Source: Robertkochia sediminum (GTDB lineage: Bacteria; Bacteroidota; Bacteroidia; Flavobacteriales; Flavobacteriaceae). Taken from it: 64,000 bases of DNA. Position 1 is the stretch's first letter. The number at the start of each line of letters is the position of its first letter. Made by a program: the position numbers and the translations under genes. The notes beneath the pieces are model-generated. The model had not been told where the DNA came from and did not search any database. It saw only the letters and a program-made list of their open reading frames with translations. The stretch spans positions 122,682-186,681 of the forward strand of contig NZ_JADMKT010000073.1 in assembly GCF_016786255.1 (NCBI RefSeq), given 5' to 3'. Shown piece by piece: positions 44,719 to 51,796 of this stretch.

Positions 44719-46059
44719 ATGGAAAGTACTAATTACGCTGTTGGATTAGATATAGGTACCACAAAGATCGTGGCCATGGTTGGCCGTAAGAACGATTACG
44801 GTAAGATCGAGATCCTGGGTATAGGAAAATCGAAAAGCCTTGGGGTACATCGCGGGGTGGTGAATAATATTACCCAGACCATACAATCTATACAACAGGC
44901 TGTGGAAGAAGCCGGTAGTGCTTCAGGTGTTAAGATACACGACTGTGTAGTGGGTATTGCAGGTCAACATATCAGAAGCTTGCAGCACAGCGATTACATT
45001 ACCAGAACCAATTCTGAAGAAGTTATTGGAGAAGAAGATGTAGACGACCTTTGTAATCAGGTGTACAAATTAGTGATGCTGCCGGGTGAAGAGATCATTC
45101 ACGTGCTTCCGCAGGAGTATAAGGTAGACGGACAAGCAGAGATCAAGGAGCCTATAGGAATGTATGGCGGTCGCCTGGAAGCAAATTTCCACGTTGTGGT
45201 AGGGCAGGTGAGCTCGATCAGGAATATTGGTCGCTGTGTAAAGAATTCAGGGCTCGATCTTTCGGGTATCACCCTTGAGCCATTGGCTTCGGCAAATGCA
45301 GTGTTAAGCCAGGAAGAGAAAGAGGCCGGGGTAGCCCTTATCGATATAGGAGGTGGAACTACCGACCTGGCCATTTTTAAAGATGGAATTATAAGACATA
45401 CAGCAGTGATCCCCTTTGGAGGTAATGTGATCACTGAAGATATTAAGGAGGGCTGTTCGATCATTGAAAAACAGGCAGAGCTGCTTAAGATCAAATTTGG
45501 GTCTGCATGGCCCGGAGAAAATAAGGACAACGAGATCGTATCGATACCTGGTCTTCGTGGGCGTGAACCCAAAGAGATCACACTTAAGAACCTCTCGAAG
45601 ATCATCCATGCCCGTGTGGTAGAGATCATCGAGCAGGTGTATATGGAGATCAAGAACTACGGTCATGAAGAACAAAAGAAAAAGCTGATCGCCGGGATCG
45701 TTCTTACCGGTGGGGGCAGTCAGCTTAAGCATTTGAAGCAATTAGTGGAATACATTACGGGCATGGATACCCGTATCGGTTTTCCAAATGAACACCTGGC
45801 CGGTGATTCTGATGCCGAAGTAGCCAGTCCGATCTATGCCACGGCAGTAGGATTGGTCATGAAGGCTCTGGAGCAGCGTGAGCGCAATGCCGCCGCCATG
45901 GTGATTGAAGAAGAGCCGGAAGTGATCGATGAGCCACAGGTTACAGAGGGGCCTGAGGATGGGGAGACTGAGGAGCCGGAAAAACAGGAGCCGCCAAAGA
46001 AAACGTTCCTGGAACGCTTTTCAGATAAGCTTAAAGATTTTTTAGATAACGCCGAATAA
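44719..46059 (+). CDS. ftsA: Cell division protein FtsA
   Basis: This actin-fold protein of 446 residues has the phosphate motifs VGLDIGTTK and ALIDIGGGTTDLAIF and an adenosine motif GIVLTGGGSQL. The C-terminal part (about 395-446) is an acidic Pro/Glu-rich linker ending in an amphipathic helix, FLERFSDKLKDFL, that would anchor it to the membrane. It tethers FtsZ filaments. The 56-nt gap to ftsZ contains no obvious terminator. Confidence 0.95.
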   Translation: MESTNYAVGLDIGTTKIVAMVGRKNDYGKIEILGIGKSKSLGVHRGVVNNITQTIQSIQQAVEEAGSASGVKIHDCVVGIAGQHIRSLQHSDYITRTNSEEVIGEEDVDDLCNQVYKLVMLPGEEIIHVLPQEYKVDGQAEIKEPIGMYGGRLEANFHVVVGQVSSIRNIGRCVKNSGLDLSGITLEPLASANAVLSQEEKEAGVALIDIGGGTTDLAIFKDGIIRHTAVIPFGGNVITEDIKEGCSIIEKQAELLKIKFGSAWPGENKDNEIVSIPGLRGREPKEITLKNLSKIIHARVVEIIEQVYMEIKNYGHEEQKKKLIAGIVLTGGGSQLKHLKQLVEYITGMDTRIGFPNEHLAGDSDAEVASPIYATAVGLVMKALEQRERNAAAMVIEEEPEVIDEPQVTEGPEDGETEEPEKQEPPKKTFLERFSDKLKDFLDNAE

Positions 46060-46115
46060 CCCAACCCGTTTCGGAGTTAACTAACCAATAATAATAGGGG
46101 TAAAAAAGTGTAATT

Positions 46116-48149
46116 ATGAGTGGAGAAAACAACAATTTGGGCAACATTTCATTTGATCTGCCGAAGCACCAGAGCAATGTGATCAAAGTGATCGGTGTAG
46201 GCGGAGGAGGAAGCAATGCGATCAACTACATGTACCAGCAAGGGATCAAAGGGGTCGATTTCGTGGTGTGTAATACAGATGCTCAGGCATTGCAGAACAG
46301 TCCGGTACCGAATAAGGTCCAACTCGGCGTTTCACTAACTGAGGGGCTTGGAGCAGGTGCTAACCCTGAAGTAGGAGAGCAGGCTGCGGTAGAAAGTCTT
46401 GAGGAGCTGCAATCCATGCTCGACACCAATACCAAAATGGTATTTATCACTGCCGGAATGGGTGGTGGTACCGGAACAGGAGCGGCGCCGATCATTGCTA
46501 AGATCGCCAGAGATATGAACATCTTAACGGTAGGTATCGTAACCAGTCCGTTCCAGTTCGAAGGAAAGAATCGATGTGCACAGGCTCAAAAAGGGGTAGA
46601 GCGCCTGCGTAGTAATGTCGATTCACTCATTGTGATCAATAACAATAAACTTAGAGAAGTATACGGTAATCTTGGGTTTAAAGCCGGATTCTCTAAGGCA
46701 GACGAAGTCTTAGCCACTGCAGCTCGAGGTATCGCCGAGGTTATTACACATCATTACACGCAAAACATCGACCTCAGGGATGCTAAAACGGTACTCTCTA
46801 ACAGCGGTACCGCCATTATGGGGTCTTCTACATCTACAGGGTCCAACAGGGCGCAGGAAGCGATCATGAAAGCGCTTGATTCGCCACTGCTAAATGACAA
46901 TAAGATCTCCGGGGCTCAAAACGTATTGTTGCTCATAGTTTCCGGAACCGAAGAGATCACCCTCGATGAGATCGGTGAGATCAATGATCATATTCAGGAA
47001 GAGGCCGGTCATAATGCGAACATCATTATGGGTGTTGGTGAAGATGAAGAGCTGGGTGATGCCATCTCTGTAACCATTATCGCCACCGGATTTAATTCTG
47101 ATCAGCAGCACGAGATCACCAATACTGAGGTAAAACGCATTATACACACCCTTGAAGACGAACAAAAGGCAACTCACGATCTGAGTCCTGAAGGAAGTGC
47201 GACAGGGATGATTAAAACCGACCGTCCGGTACAGCAGCCTCCCAGGCCGGAAGCAGCAAAACCGGTAGTGCATCAGTTGGAAGATCCTGAAGAGGCTCCG
47301 GTGCAGCCGGAACTTCCTATGCAACAGGAGCAAACAATACAGCAGCAACCTAAGCAGGAGGTGCCAACCATAGATCTCGTACCAACTTCAGAGTTGATCA
47401 GGAATATGGAGGTGACCTTTGAGGAGGTAAAGGCTAAAGAAGAAGATTTTGTGATCATCGATACTACAAATGAGATCCGCGGAATAGATGTGGTCGATGC
47501 GCAAGAGCTACAGAGAGAAGAGGAAGAGAAGCAGATCTCTTTGTCTTTTGATCTGCCTCTTCAGGAAACTAAGCCACAGGAAGAAGAAGTGAACAATACG
47601 ATCACTTTCGATCTCGGCGACGAGGTAAACGACATGGAAGTTAAGGACCCTGTAGAAGTGGTGTCAGAGACGCCTAAGCCTGCAGATGAGCCTACGATAT
47701 ACAGTTTAGGAGATTACCTGGACGTAGAGGAAACGTTGAACAGCGCTCGTGCAGAACAACCCGGGCCGGCATCTAAACCGACACCTAAACCTGCAGAGGT
47801 TATGGAAGAAGAGTTTCAGGTAGAAAAGAAAGTGGTTCCTGCAGAGGAAGTGCCTCAGGTGAGGCCTTCAGAAGAAGCCGATCCGTTCAACAGTTCGATC
47901 GAAGACAGCTTGAGAAAGCGTGCAGAAGAGCGCAGACGCAAGCTTAAAGATTTCAATTATAAGTTTCAGAATAACACCGCCAGGATCGATGAGATCGAGA
48001 AGCAGCCGGCCTATAAGCGCATGGGTATCGACCTTCAGGACCATCGCTCTCAGGACACTTCTTCATCGCGTATGAGCATTGGTTCAGACAGCAATGACGA
48101 GGTGCAGCTAAGAAGTAATAATTCGTTCTTACACGATAATGTTGATTAA
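46116..48149 (+). CDS. ftsZ: Cell division GTPase FtsZ with a very long C-terminal extension
   Basis: This tubulin homologue of 677 residues is far longer than E. coli FtsZ (383). The GTPase and activation domains occupy about 15-330, with GGGGSNAIN and the tubulin signature GGGTGTG at 116-122. A long acidic, Pro/Gln/Glu-rich linker follows (about 345-590). A basic segment RKRAEERRRKLKDFNYKF and a conserved tail (PAYKRMGIDL, then NSFLHDNVD at the very end) close the protein. The tail differs from the proteobacterial CTP, and the site that binds FtsA is probably the PAYKRMGIDL block. It ends the dcw operon before a terminator. Confidence 0.95.
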   Translation: MSGENNNLGNISFDLPKHQSNVIKVIGVGGGGSNAINYMYQQGIKGVDFVVCNTDAQALQNSPVPNKVQLGVSLTEGLGAGANPEVGEQAAVESLEELQSMLDTNTKMVFITAGMGGGTGTGAAPIIAKIARDMNILTVGIVTSPFQFEGKNRCAQAQKGVERLRSNVDSLIVINNNKLREVYGNLGFKAGFSKADEVLATAARGIAEVITHHYTQNIDLRDAKTVLSNSGTAIMGSSTSTGSNRAQEAIMKALDSPLLNDNKISGAQNVLLLIVSGTEEITLDEIGEINDHIQEEAGHNANIIMGVGEDEELGDAISVTIIATGFNSDQQHEITNTEVKRIIHTLEDEQKATHDLSPEGSATGMIKTDRPVQQPPRPEAAKPVVHQLEDPEEAPVQPELPMQQEQTIQQQPKQEVPTIDLVPTSELIRNMEVTFEEVKAKEEDFVIIDTTNEIRGIDVVDAQELQREEEEKQISLSFDLPLQETKPQEEEVNNTITFDLGDEVNDMEVKDPVEVVSETPKPADEPTIYSLGDYLDVEETLNSARAEQPGPASKPTPKPAEVMEEEFQVEKKVVPAEEVPQVRPSEEADPFNSSIEDSLRKRAEERRRKLKDFNYKFQNNTARIDEIEKQPAYKRMGIDLQDHRSQDTSSSRMSIGSDSNDEVQLRSNNSFLHDNVD

Positions 48150-48178
48150 TAGCAAAACGACATGCAGTGTTGCGCGAA

Positions 48179-48215
48179 AACCCGGGAACCGATCAAGGTT
48201 CTCGGGTTATTTTTT
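48179..48215 (+). terminator. Terminator of the dcw operon
   Basis: AACCCGGGAACC (48179-48190) pairs with GGTTCTCGGGTT (48197-48208) with one mismatch, followed by a T run. It closes the operon that starts at about 32510. Confidence 0.88.
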
Positions 48216-48223
48216 TATCTTCG
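48216..48223 (+). promoter_or_regulatory. -7 promoter box TATCTTCG of yqeY
   Basis: TATCTTCG differs from TAnnTTTG at one base and overlaps the end of the preceding T run. It predicts a leader of about 33 nt for the YqeY gene. Confidence 0.4.
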
Positions 48224-48259
48224 CAAAGCTGTTTTTAAGAAGTTAAAAAGCGAGAATTT

Positions 48260-48712
48260 ATGAGCTTACAAGATAAAGTAATGGCCGAAATGAAGGCCGC
48301 TATGAAAAACAAGGACGCCGCAGCTCTGGAGGCTTTAAGAGCGGTGAAATCAGAACTCTTACTGGCTAAGAGCAATGCAGAGACCAAGGACGGACTCACT
48401 GAAGAGCAGGAGATCAAGATCTTGCAAAAATTGGTGAAGCAGCGCAAGGAAAGTGCTGTTGTGTTCACCGAGCAGGGACGTGAAGATCTGGCCGGTCCTG
48501 AATTGGCACAGGCTGCCATCATCGAGAAGTTCCTGCCTGAGCAAATGAGCGTAGAAGAGATCGAAAAGGTAGTTGTGGCTATCATCGAAAAGACCGGTGC
48601 TTCAAGCATGAAGGAAATGGGGCAGGTTATGGGAATGGCCTCTAAAGAATTGGCCGGAAAAGCCGATGGAAAAACCATTTCTACTATTGTGAGAAATAAA
48701 TTAGCGGGTTAA
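48260..48712 (+). CDS. GatB/YqeY domain protein
   Basis: This all-helical protein of 150 residues corresponds to the tRNA-binding tail domain of GatB, found alone. It begins MSLQDKVMAEMKAAMKNKD and has LRAVKSELLLAKSNAE, the QEIKILQKLVKQRKESA block and the C-terminal GKADGKTISTIVRNKLAG. A role in tRNA-dependent amidation or translation is inferred from the domain. It is followed by tRNA-Arg on the same strand. Confidence 0.9.
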   Translation: MSLQDKVMAEMKAAMKNKDAAALEALRAVKSELLLAKSNAETKDGLTEEQEIKILQKLVKQRKESAVVFTEQGREDLAGPELAQAAIIEKFLPEQMSVEEIEKVVVAIIEKTGASSMKEMGQVMGMASKELAGKADGKTISTIVRNKLAG

Positions 48713-48736
48713 ATTAGCCCCCGTCAATACGTAGTG

Positions 48737-48752
48737 GTTCGTATACACGAAC
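48737..48752 (+). other. Perfect hairpin abutting the tRNA-Arg 5' end
   Basis: GTTCGT (48737-48742), loop ATAC and ACGAAC (48747-48752) form a 6-bp hairpin that ends 1 nt before the mature tRNA. It has no T run, so it is not an ordinary terminator. It could guide 5' processing of a yqeY-tRNA transcript. Confidence 0.4.
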
Positions 48753-48753
48753 A

Positions 48754-48827
48754 GGCCCCGTAGTTCAACTGGATAGAATATCAGATTTCGGCTCTGAGGG
48801 TTAGGGGTTCGAATCCTCTCGGGGTCA
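48754..48827 (+). tRNA. tRNA-Arg (anticodon TCG)
   Basis: These 74 nt fold as a full cloverleaf. The acceptor is GGCCCCG / CGGGGTC with one G-U, the D stem is GTTC / GAAT, the anticodon stem is TCAGA / TCTGA with loop TTTCGGC and anticodon TCG, and the T arm is AGGGG-TTCGAAT-CCTCT. The discriminator is A. CCA is not encoded. It decodes CGA and related CGN codons. Confidence 0.95.
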
Positions 48828-48837
48828 CTACAAGCAG

Positions 48838-48868
48838 AAAACCCATCGCGAAGGCGATGGGTTTTTTT
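48838..48868 (+). terminator. Intrinsic terminator after tRNA-Arg
   Basis: ACCCATCGC (48841-48849), loop GAAG and GCGATGGGT (48854-48862) form a perfect stem followed by seven T. Confidence 0.9.
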
Positions 48869-48948
48869 ATACCCTGAAGTCTCCCGAGCTTGCTCGTAGG
48901 AGACGGAAGGGTATAAAAAACATCAGGCCTGTAAGGCCTGTGGGTTTT
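48868..48948. repeat. Two further hairpins in series (palindromic elements)
   Basis: The first (48868-48915) pairs TATACCCT with AGGGTATA, GTCTCC with GGAGAC and CGAG with CTCG, with small internal loops. The second (48917-48948) pairs AAAAC with GTTTT and CAGGCCT with AGGCCTG. With the tRNA terminator they make three hairpins in a row. No gene is found here. They could be palindromic intergenic elements or extra terminators acting on both strands. Confidence 0.6.
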
Positions 48949-49059
48949 CTATTTGCAAAGGGGAATTCACCGAGGATCTGCAACCCTCTCCCAACCTGCC
49001 AGCCGGCGCGTTGGATGGGGTGCTTGATGGCTTGTAGGTGTTAAGTACAGTAGTTCGCC
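48946..49059. repeat. 114-bp direct repeat, copy 1
   Basis: It begins TTTCTATTTGCAAAGGGG and runs to TTCGCC. It matches copy 2 (49170-49283) along its length; the central 36 nt around CCAACCTGCCAGCCGGC are identical. It contains a small palindromic core (CCAAC...GTTGG flanking GCCGGC). The minus strand could encode a short peptide with RLAGWERVADP, but I see no complete gene. Confidence 0.8.
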
Positions 49060-49169
49060 GTAATTTCTACCTGGCCTCTTTCCGTCTCCAGCGTTCGCTG
49101 AATGCACCTTCCGCCAATCGGTGCAATGAGCTGTCTGGAGTTTAGGTATTTGGAGTAGGTGGGATTGTC
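49060..49169. other. Structured spacer between the two repeat copies
   Basis: The spacer holds nested inverted pairs: CTCCAG with CTGGAG on the outside, CAGCG with CGCTG, and TGCACC with GGTGCA. It may be part of a composite repeated element. A minus-strand frame (48967-49218) runs through it and both flanks but has no recognisable start signal or family. Confidence 0.4.
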
Positions 49170-49283
49170 TTTCTATTTGCAAAGGGGAGTTAACCAAGGA
49201 TCTGCAATCCTCTCCCAACCTGCCAGCCGGCGCGTTGGATGGGATGCCTCATTGCCTGGTGTTGTTATGTGCAGCAGTCCGCC
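49170..49283. repeat. 114-bp direct repeat, copy 2
   Basis: This is the second copy, offset by exactly 224 nt from copy 1, with scattered substitutions and balanced small gaps near the end. It ends 1 nt before the stop codon of the small membrane protein gene on the minus strand. Confidence 0.8.
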
Positions 49284-49284
49284 A

Positions 49285-49452
49285 CTATTCTTCCTTCTCC
49301 TTATAGGTAAACATAAATGCTGCACTAAGCGCGATCAATAATCCGGTACCAAAAATAAGGTCAGACAATTCCACCTTTAGAAAGTGCAGGGCAATGCCGA
49401 TCACTGCCAGGGCGATGCCAAGAAACAGAAGTTTATATCGGGTAAGATTCAT
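49285..49452 (-). CDS. Small two-helix membrane protein (55 residues)
   Basis: A minus-strand frame starts at ATG 49450-49452 and ends at TAG 49285-49287. It encodes 55 residues: a short basic start (MNLTRYK), a helix (LLFLGIALAVIGIALHFL), a short loop (KVELSD), a second helix (LIFGTGLLIALSAAFMF) and a charged end (TYKEKEE). The clean positive-inside hairpin topology and the lack of alternative frames suggest a real inner-membrane protein. I recognise no family and cannot name a function. Its 3' end abuts repeat copy 2. Confidence 0.65.
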   Translation of the reverse strand: MNLTRYKLLFLGIALAVIGIALHFLKVELSDLIFGTGLLIALSAAFMFTYKEKEE

Positions 49453-49608
49453 AGTGGTATATAAAATTTGGGAACGTTAAGATAGTAATTCCTATGCCTA
49501 TAAGGTAATTCTTACATATTATTGATGTGAAACGCCTTGTTTTTGTGGTTAGGATGAAAATTCCGAAGTCTCTTAAGGACTTCTTTAATTTGTTGACATT
49601 AGCACAAT

Positions 49609-49783
49609 GATTATTTCTTATACACGAAACCTTTTCGTAACAAGTTTGGCTTAGGTTTGTCTCCGACTACAGAGCACTCTGTTTCAGGATCACATGCAAG
49701 GCAGGTGATCCGGTCAATAATCAATTTACTTACTTCGTTCTTAAGAGGTGTCTGTATTTAGTTACAGGCACTTCTTTGTTTTG
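49609..49783 (+). ncRNA. Candidate structured RNA with its own terminator
   Basis: No protein gene fits in 49453-49858. TGATTATT (49609-49616) pairs with AATAATCA (49716-49723), enclosing a hairpin ACAGAG/CTCTGT (about 49670) and a 7-bp hairpin GGATCAC/GTGATCC (about 49687-49711). A strong terminator hairpin follows at 49743-49776. The next gene has its own promoter box after the terminator (49836-49843), so this RNA seems independent of it. A promoter for it could not be placed with confidence. It could alternatively be a riboswitch-like leader. Confidence 0.35.
49743..49783 (+). terminator. Intrinsic terminator of the candidate RNA
   Basis: AAGAGGTGTCTGTA (49743-49756) pairs with TACAGGCACTTCTT (49763-49776) over 14 bp, including two G-U pairs, with loop TTTAGT. 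A T-rich tail follows. No plus-strand protein gene lies upstream, so it must end a noncoding transcript or leader. Confidence 0.75.
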
Positions 49784-49835
49784 TAACCTCAACTATTTTC
49801 TTTTCATGCCGGTTGTATCTCATGTCGCAACGCCT

Positions 49836-49843
49836 TATCTTTA
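49836..49843 (+). promoter_or_regulatory. -7 promoter box TATCTTTA of the esterase gene
   Basis: There is one mismatch to TAnnTTTG, with a TTG about 20 nt upstream. It lies 15 nt before the ATG at 49859 and after the terminator at 49743-49783. Confidence 0.45.
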
Positions 49844-49858
49844 GTTAAAATACTGGTA

Positions 49859-51082
49859 ATGAGATCTATAAAATTAATTTTCTTGCTTGTGGTACTTCTT
49901 GTGGGGTGCAGGCAGGGAGCGCAAAAGGAGGCAGGACCTAATGGTGGTGAATTGGAAAAGCAGGAGGAAGAAACACCGGTTGAAACGGTAAAAGACAGTC
50001 TTGATCCTTTGGTGGCCGATACTCCTGAAATGCAATTGGAAGAACGTGCTCCTGATACCCTTTATAATTACTTCGGTCGAACGCGCCAAGGGGATGATGG
50101 TGTAGCAGAGCTCATAGGTTCTGCGGCCTCCGTCAGGTTCAGAGCGTCAGGAGATACGGTAAAGCTCGATCTGGAGGTAACGGGTAATGATCACGGGTAT
50201 GCATTGGTAACCCGAAACGATAAGTTAAGCTGGAAGTACAAGCTCTCCGGTGGTAAAAGAACTTCTATTGCCATACCCTTGACAAAAGATCCCGGATGGA
50301 ACGAGATAGGTGTCTATAAACTTACTGAAGCGGTTAATGGTGGCTTGTTGTTTCACGGTGCCAGGGCCTCTGGTTTGAGTCGGACCTCGTACGATCCCGA
50401 ATTGGCAATAGAGTTCATTGGGAACTCTATGACCTGTGGATATGGTGTAGACCAGGATCAGGTAGCTTGCGGCGAGGGTGTTCCTTTTGATCACCACAAT
50501 CCTTACGAAGCCTTTGCAGCTAAGGCGGCCAGGACCATGGGAGCTGCCTATAATTTGAGTGCCGTAAGTGGTGCCGGTGTGTATCGCAATTATGGGGAGG
50601 CCGATGTGTTAACCATGCCGGAGCGTTATGGGGATCTCTATCTGGGTGAACAGGGTCAAGATACCTGGCCACCGGAAAATTGGGATCCGGCTATTGTGAG
50701 TATATGCCTGGGCACCAATGATATTGGAGGTATGCGTAATGGTGCTCGTGCCGACTTTGATAGGGATGCTTTCGTGGGAAGTTATATCGAATTCGTTAAT
50801 TCCCTGAGGGTGATCTACCCTGAGGCGGCTTTCGTTCTGGTAGACTCTCCCATGCTTAAAGCAAATGATGATCAACTTCTGAAGGAGTCTCTGAACCAGG
50901 TGCGCGATCATTTTTCTGATGAGCTCATTATTGGCGTACTGAACTTTAAAGACATTGGTATTTCGGGCTGTGAAGGGCATCCGGGAATTCAGGATCACGA
51001 TCAGATGGCCAGGCAACTCAGGTCTTTCCTGATACGTACCCTCGACGAGATCGCGGAAATGGAAGAGAAGACCATGTCGTGA
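49859..51082 (+). CDS. CE2-like SGNH esterase lipoprotein
   Basis: This protein of 407 residues has a lipoprotein signal (VVLLVGC, Cys17) and an acidic linker (about 20-60). A jelly-roll-like domain follows (about 70-175), then an SGNH hydrolase domain. Blocks I, III and V read EFIGNSMTCGYG (catalytic Ser), CLGTNDIGG and GCEGHPGIQDH (catalytic His). The two-domain layout matches carbohydrate esterase family 2, which removes acetyl groups from polysaccharides. The substrate is an inference. It is anchored at the cell envelope. No carbohydrate utilisation genes surround it. Confidence 0.75.
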   Translation: MRSIKLIFLLVVLLVGCRQGAQKEAGPNGGELEKQEEETPVETVKDSLDPLVADTPEMQLEERAPDTLYNYFGRTRQGDDGVAELIGSAASVRFRASGDTVKLDLEVTGNDHGYALVTRNDKLSWKYKLSGGKRTSIAIPLTKDPGWNEIGVYKLTEAVNGGLLFHGARASGLSRTSYDPELAIEFIGNSMTCGYGVDQDQVACGEGVPFDHHNPYEAFAAKAARTMGAAYNLSAVSGAGVYRNYGEADVLTMPERYGDLYLGEQGQDTWPPENWDPAIVSICLGTNDIGGMRNGARADFDRDAFVGSYIEFVNSLRVIYPEAAFVLVDSPMLKANDDQLLKESLNQVRDHFSDELIIGVLNFKDIGISGCEGHPGIQDHDQMARQLRSFLIRTLDEIAEMEEKTMS

Positions 51083-51345
51083 ACAATGGACTTAAGTACA
51101 CCAGTTAAACCGGAGATTATAACGACTTTTCGGTTTTGTAATGACAACGGTCATGTTTTAAATTGTTGTGTAGTAGTATTTTAGGTAAAGATGAAAAGGA
51201 GTAATGAAGTTTAGGGAAAGTGCTGGATCATAGGTGATTCGATCTTCTTAAAATTACTTCCTGCCGGATTACCGGCAATGCTAATCTTAATGTTAAACTT
51301 TTGGCGTAGATAAAACTACGAACCTGGAAATAAATACTGGAAACT

Positions 51346-51768
51346 ATGGATACCAAGGAGAAAGTAGCGAAGATCATGACCACAGAAATGGTTCAGTTAG
51401 ACCTTAATGACGATCTGTACAAGGCGGAGCGACTGTTCAATAAACACAAAATACGCCATATTCCCGTGACTGACGGTAAAAAGATCGTTGGTATTCTGAG
51501 TATGACCGATCTGATGCGAATAAGTTATGCTGATGTGATCGATGAAGACGATGACACTGTAGAGTCTGTGGTGTATAATATGTTTAAATTACCACAAGTA
51601 ATGACCCGTGTACCTGAGACGGTGACTGCAGATACCACCATCAGGGAGGCTGCAGCCATTTTAGCGACCAGGGAGTTTCACGCCCTGCCGGTCGTTGATA
51701 ACGACGAGCTGGTGGGTATTGTTACCACTACCGATGTGATACGCTATTTCCTGGAAGAATGTTATTGA
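51346..51768 (+). CDS. CBS-domain protein
   Basis: This stand-alone protein of 140 residues has two CBS motifs: about 8-65 (MTTEMVQLDLNDDLYKAE to KIVGILSMTDLMR) and about 80-138 (MTRVPETVTADTTIREAA to LVGIVTTTDVIRYF). Such pairs bind adenine nucleotides and regulate partner proteins; no partner is evident here. The 263 nt before it show no clear promoter box, terminator or gene. The YpdA-like gene converges on it 28 nt downstream. Confidence 0.88.
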   Translation: MDTKEKVAKIMTTEMVQLDLNDDLYKAERLFNKHKIRHIPVTDGKKIVGILSMTDLMRISYADVIDEDDDTVESVVYNMFKLPQVMTRVPETVTADTTIREAAAILATREFHALPVVDNDELVGIVTTTDVIRYFLEECY

Positions 51769-51796
51769 TCCGGGGTAAATCCTTGAGGAAACGGTT

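Noticed and set aside
48967..49218. Minus-strand frame of 83 residues across repeat copy 1 and the spacer
   Set aside because: It crosses repeats and inverted repeats, has no recognisable domain, and its similar segment in copy 2 is in a different context. It looks like noncoding repeat DNA.
49565..49586. Short hairpin GAAGTC/GACTTC followed by TTT
   Set aside because: There is no transcript for it to end on the plus strand, and a 6-bp stem with three T is not enough to call a terminator.
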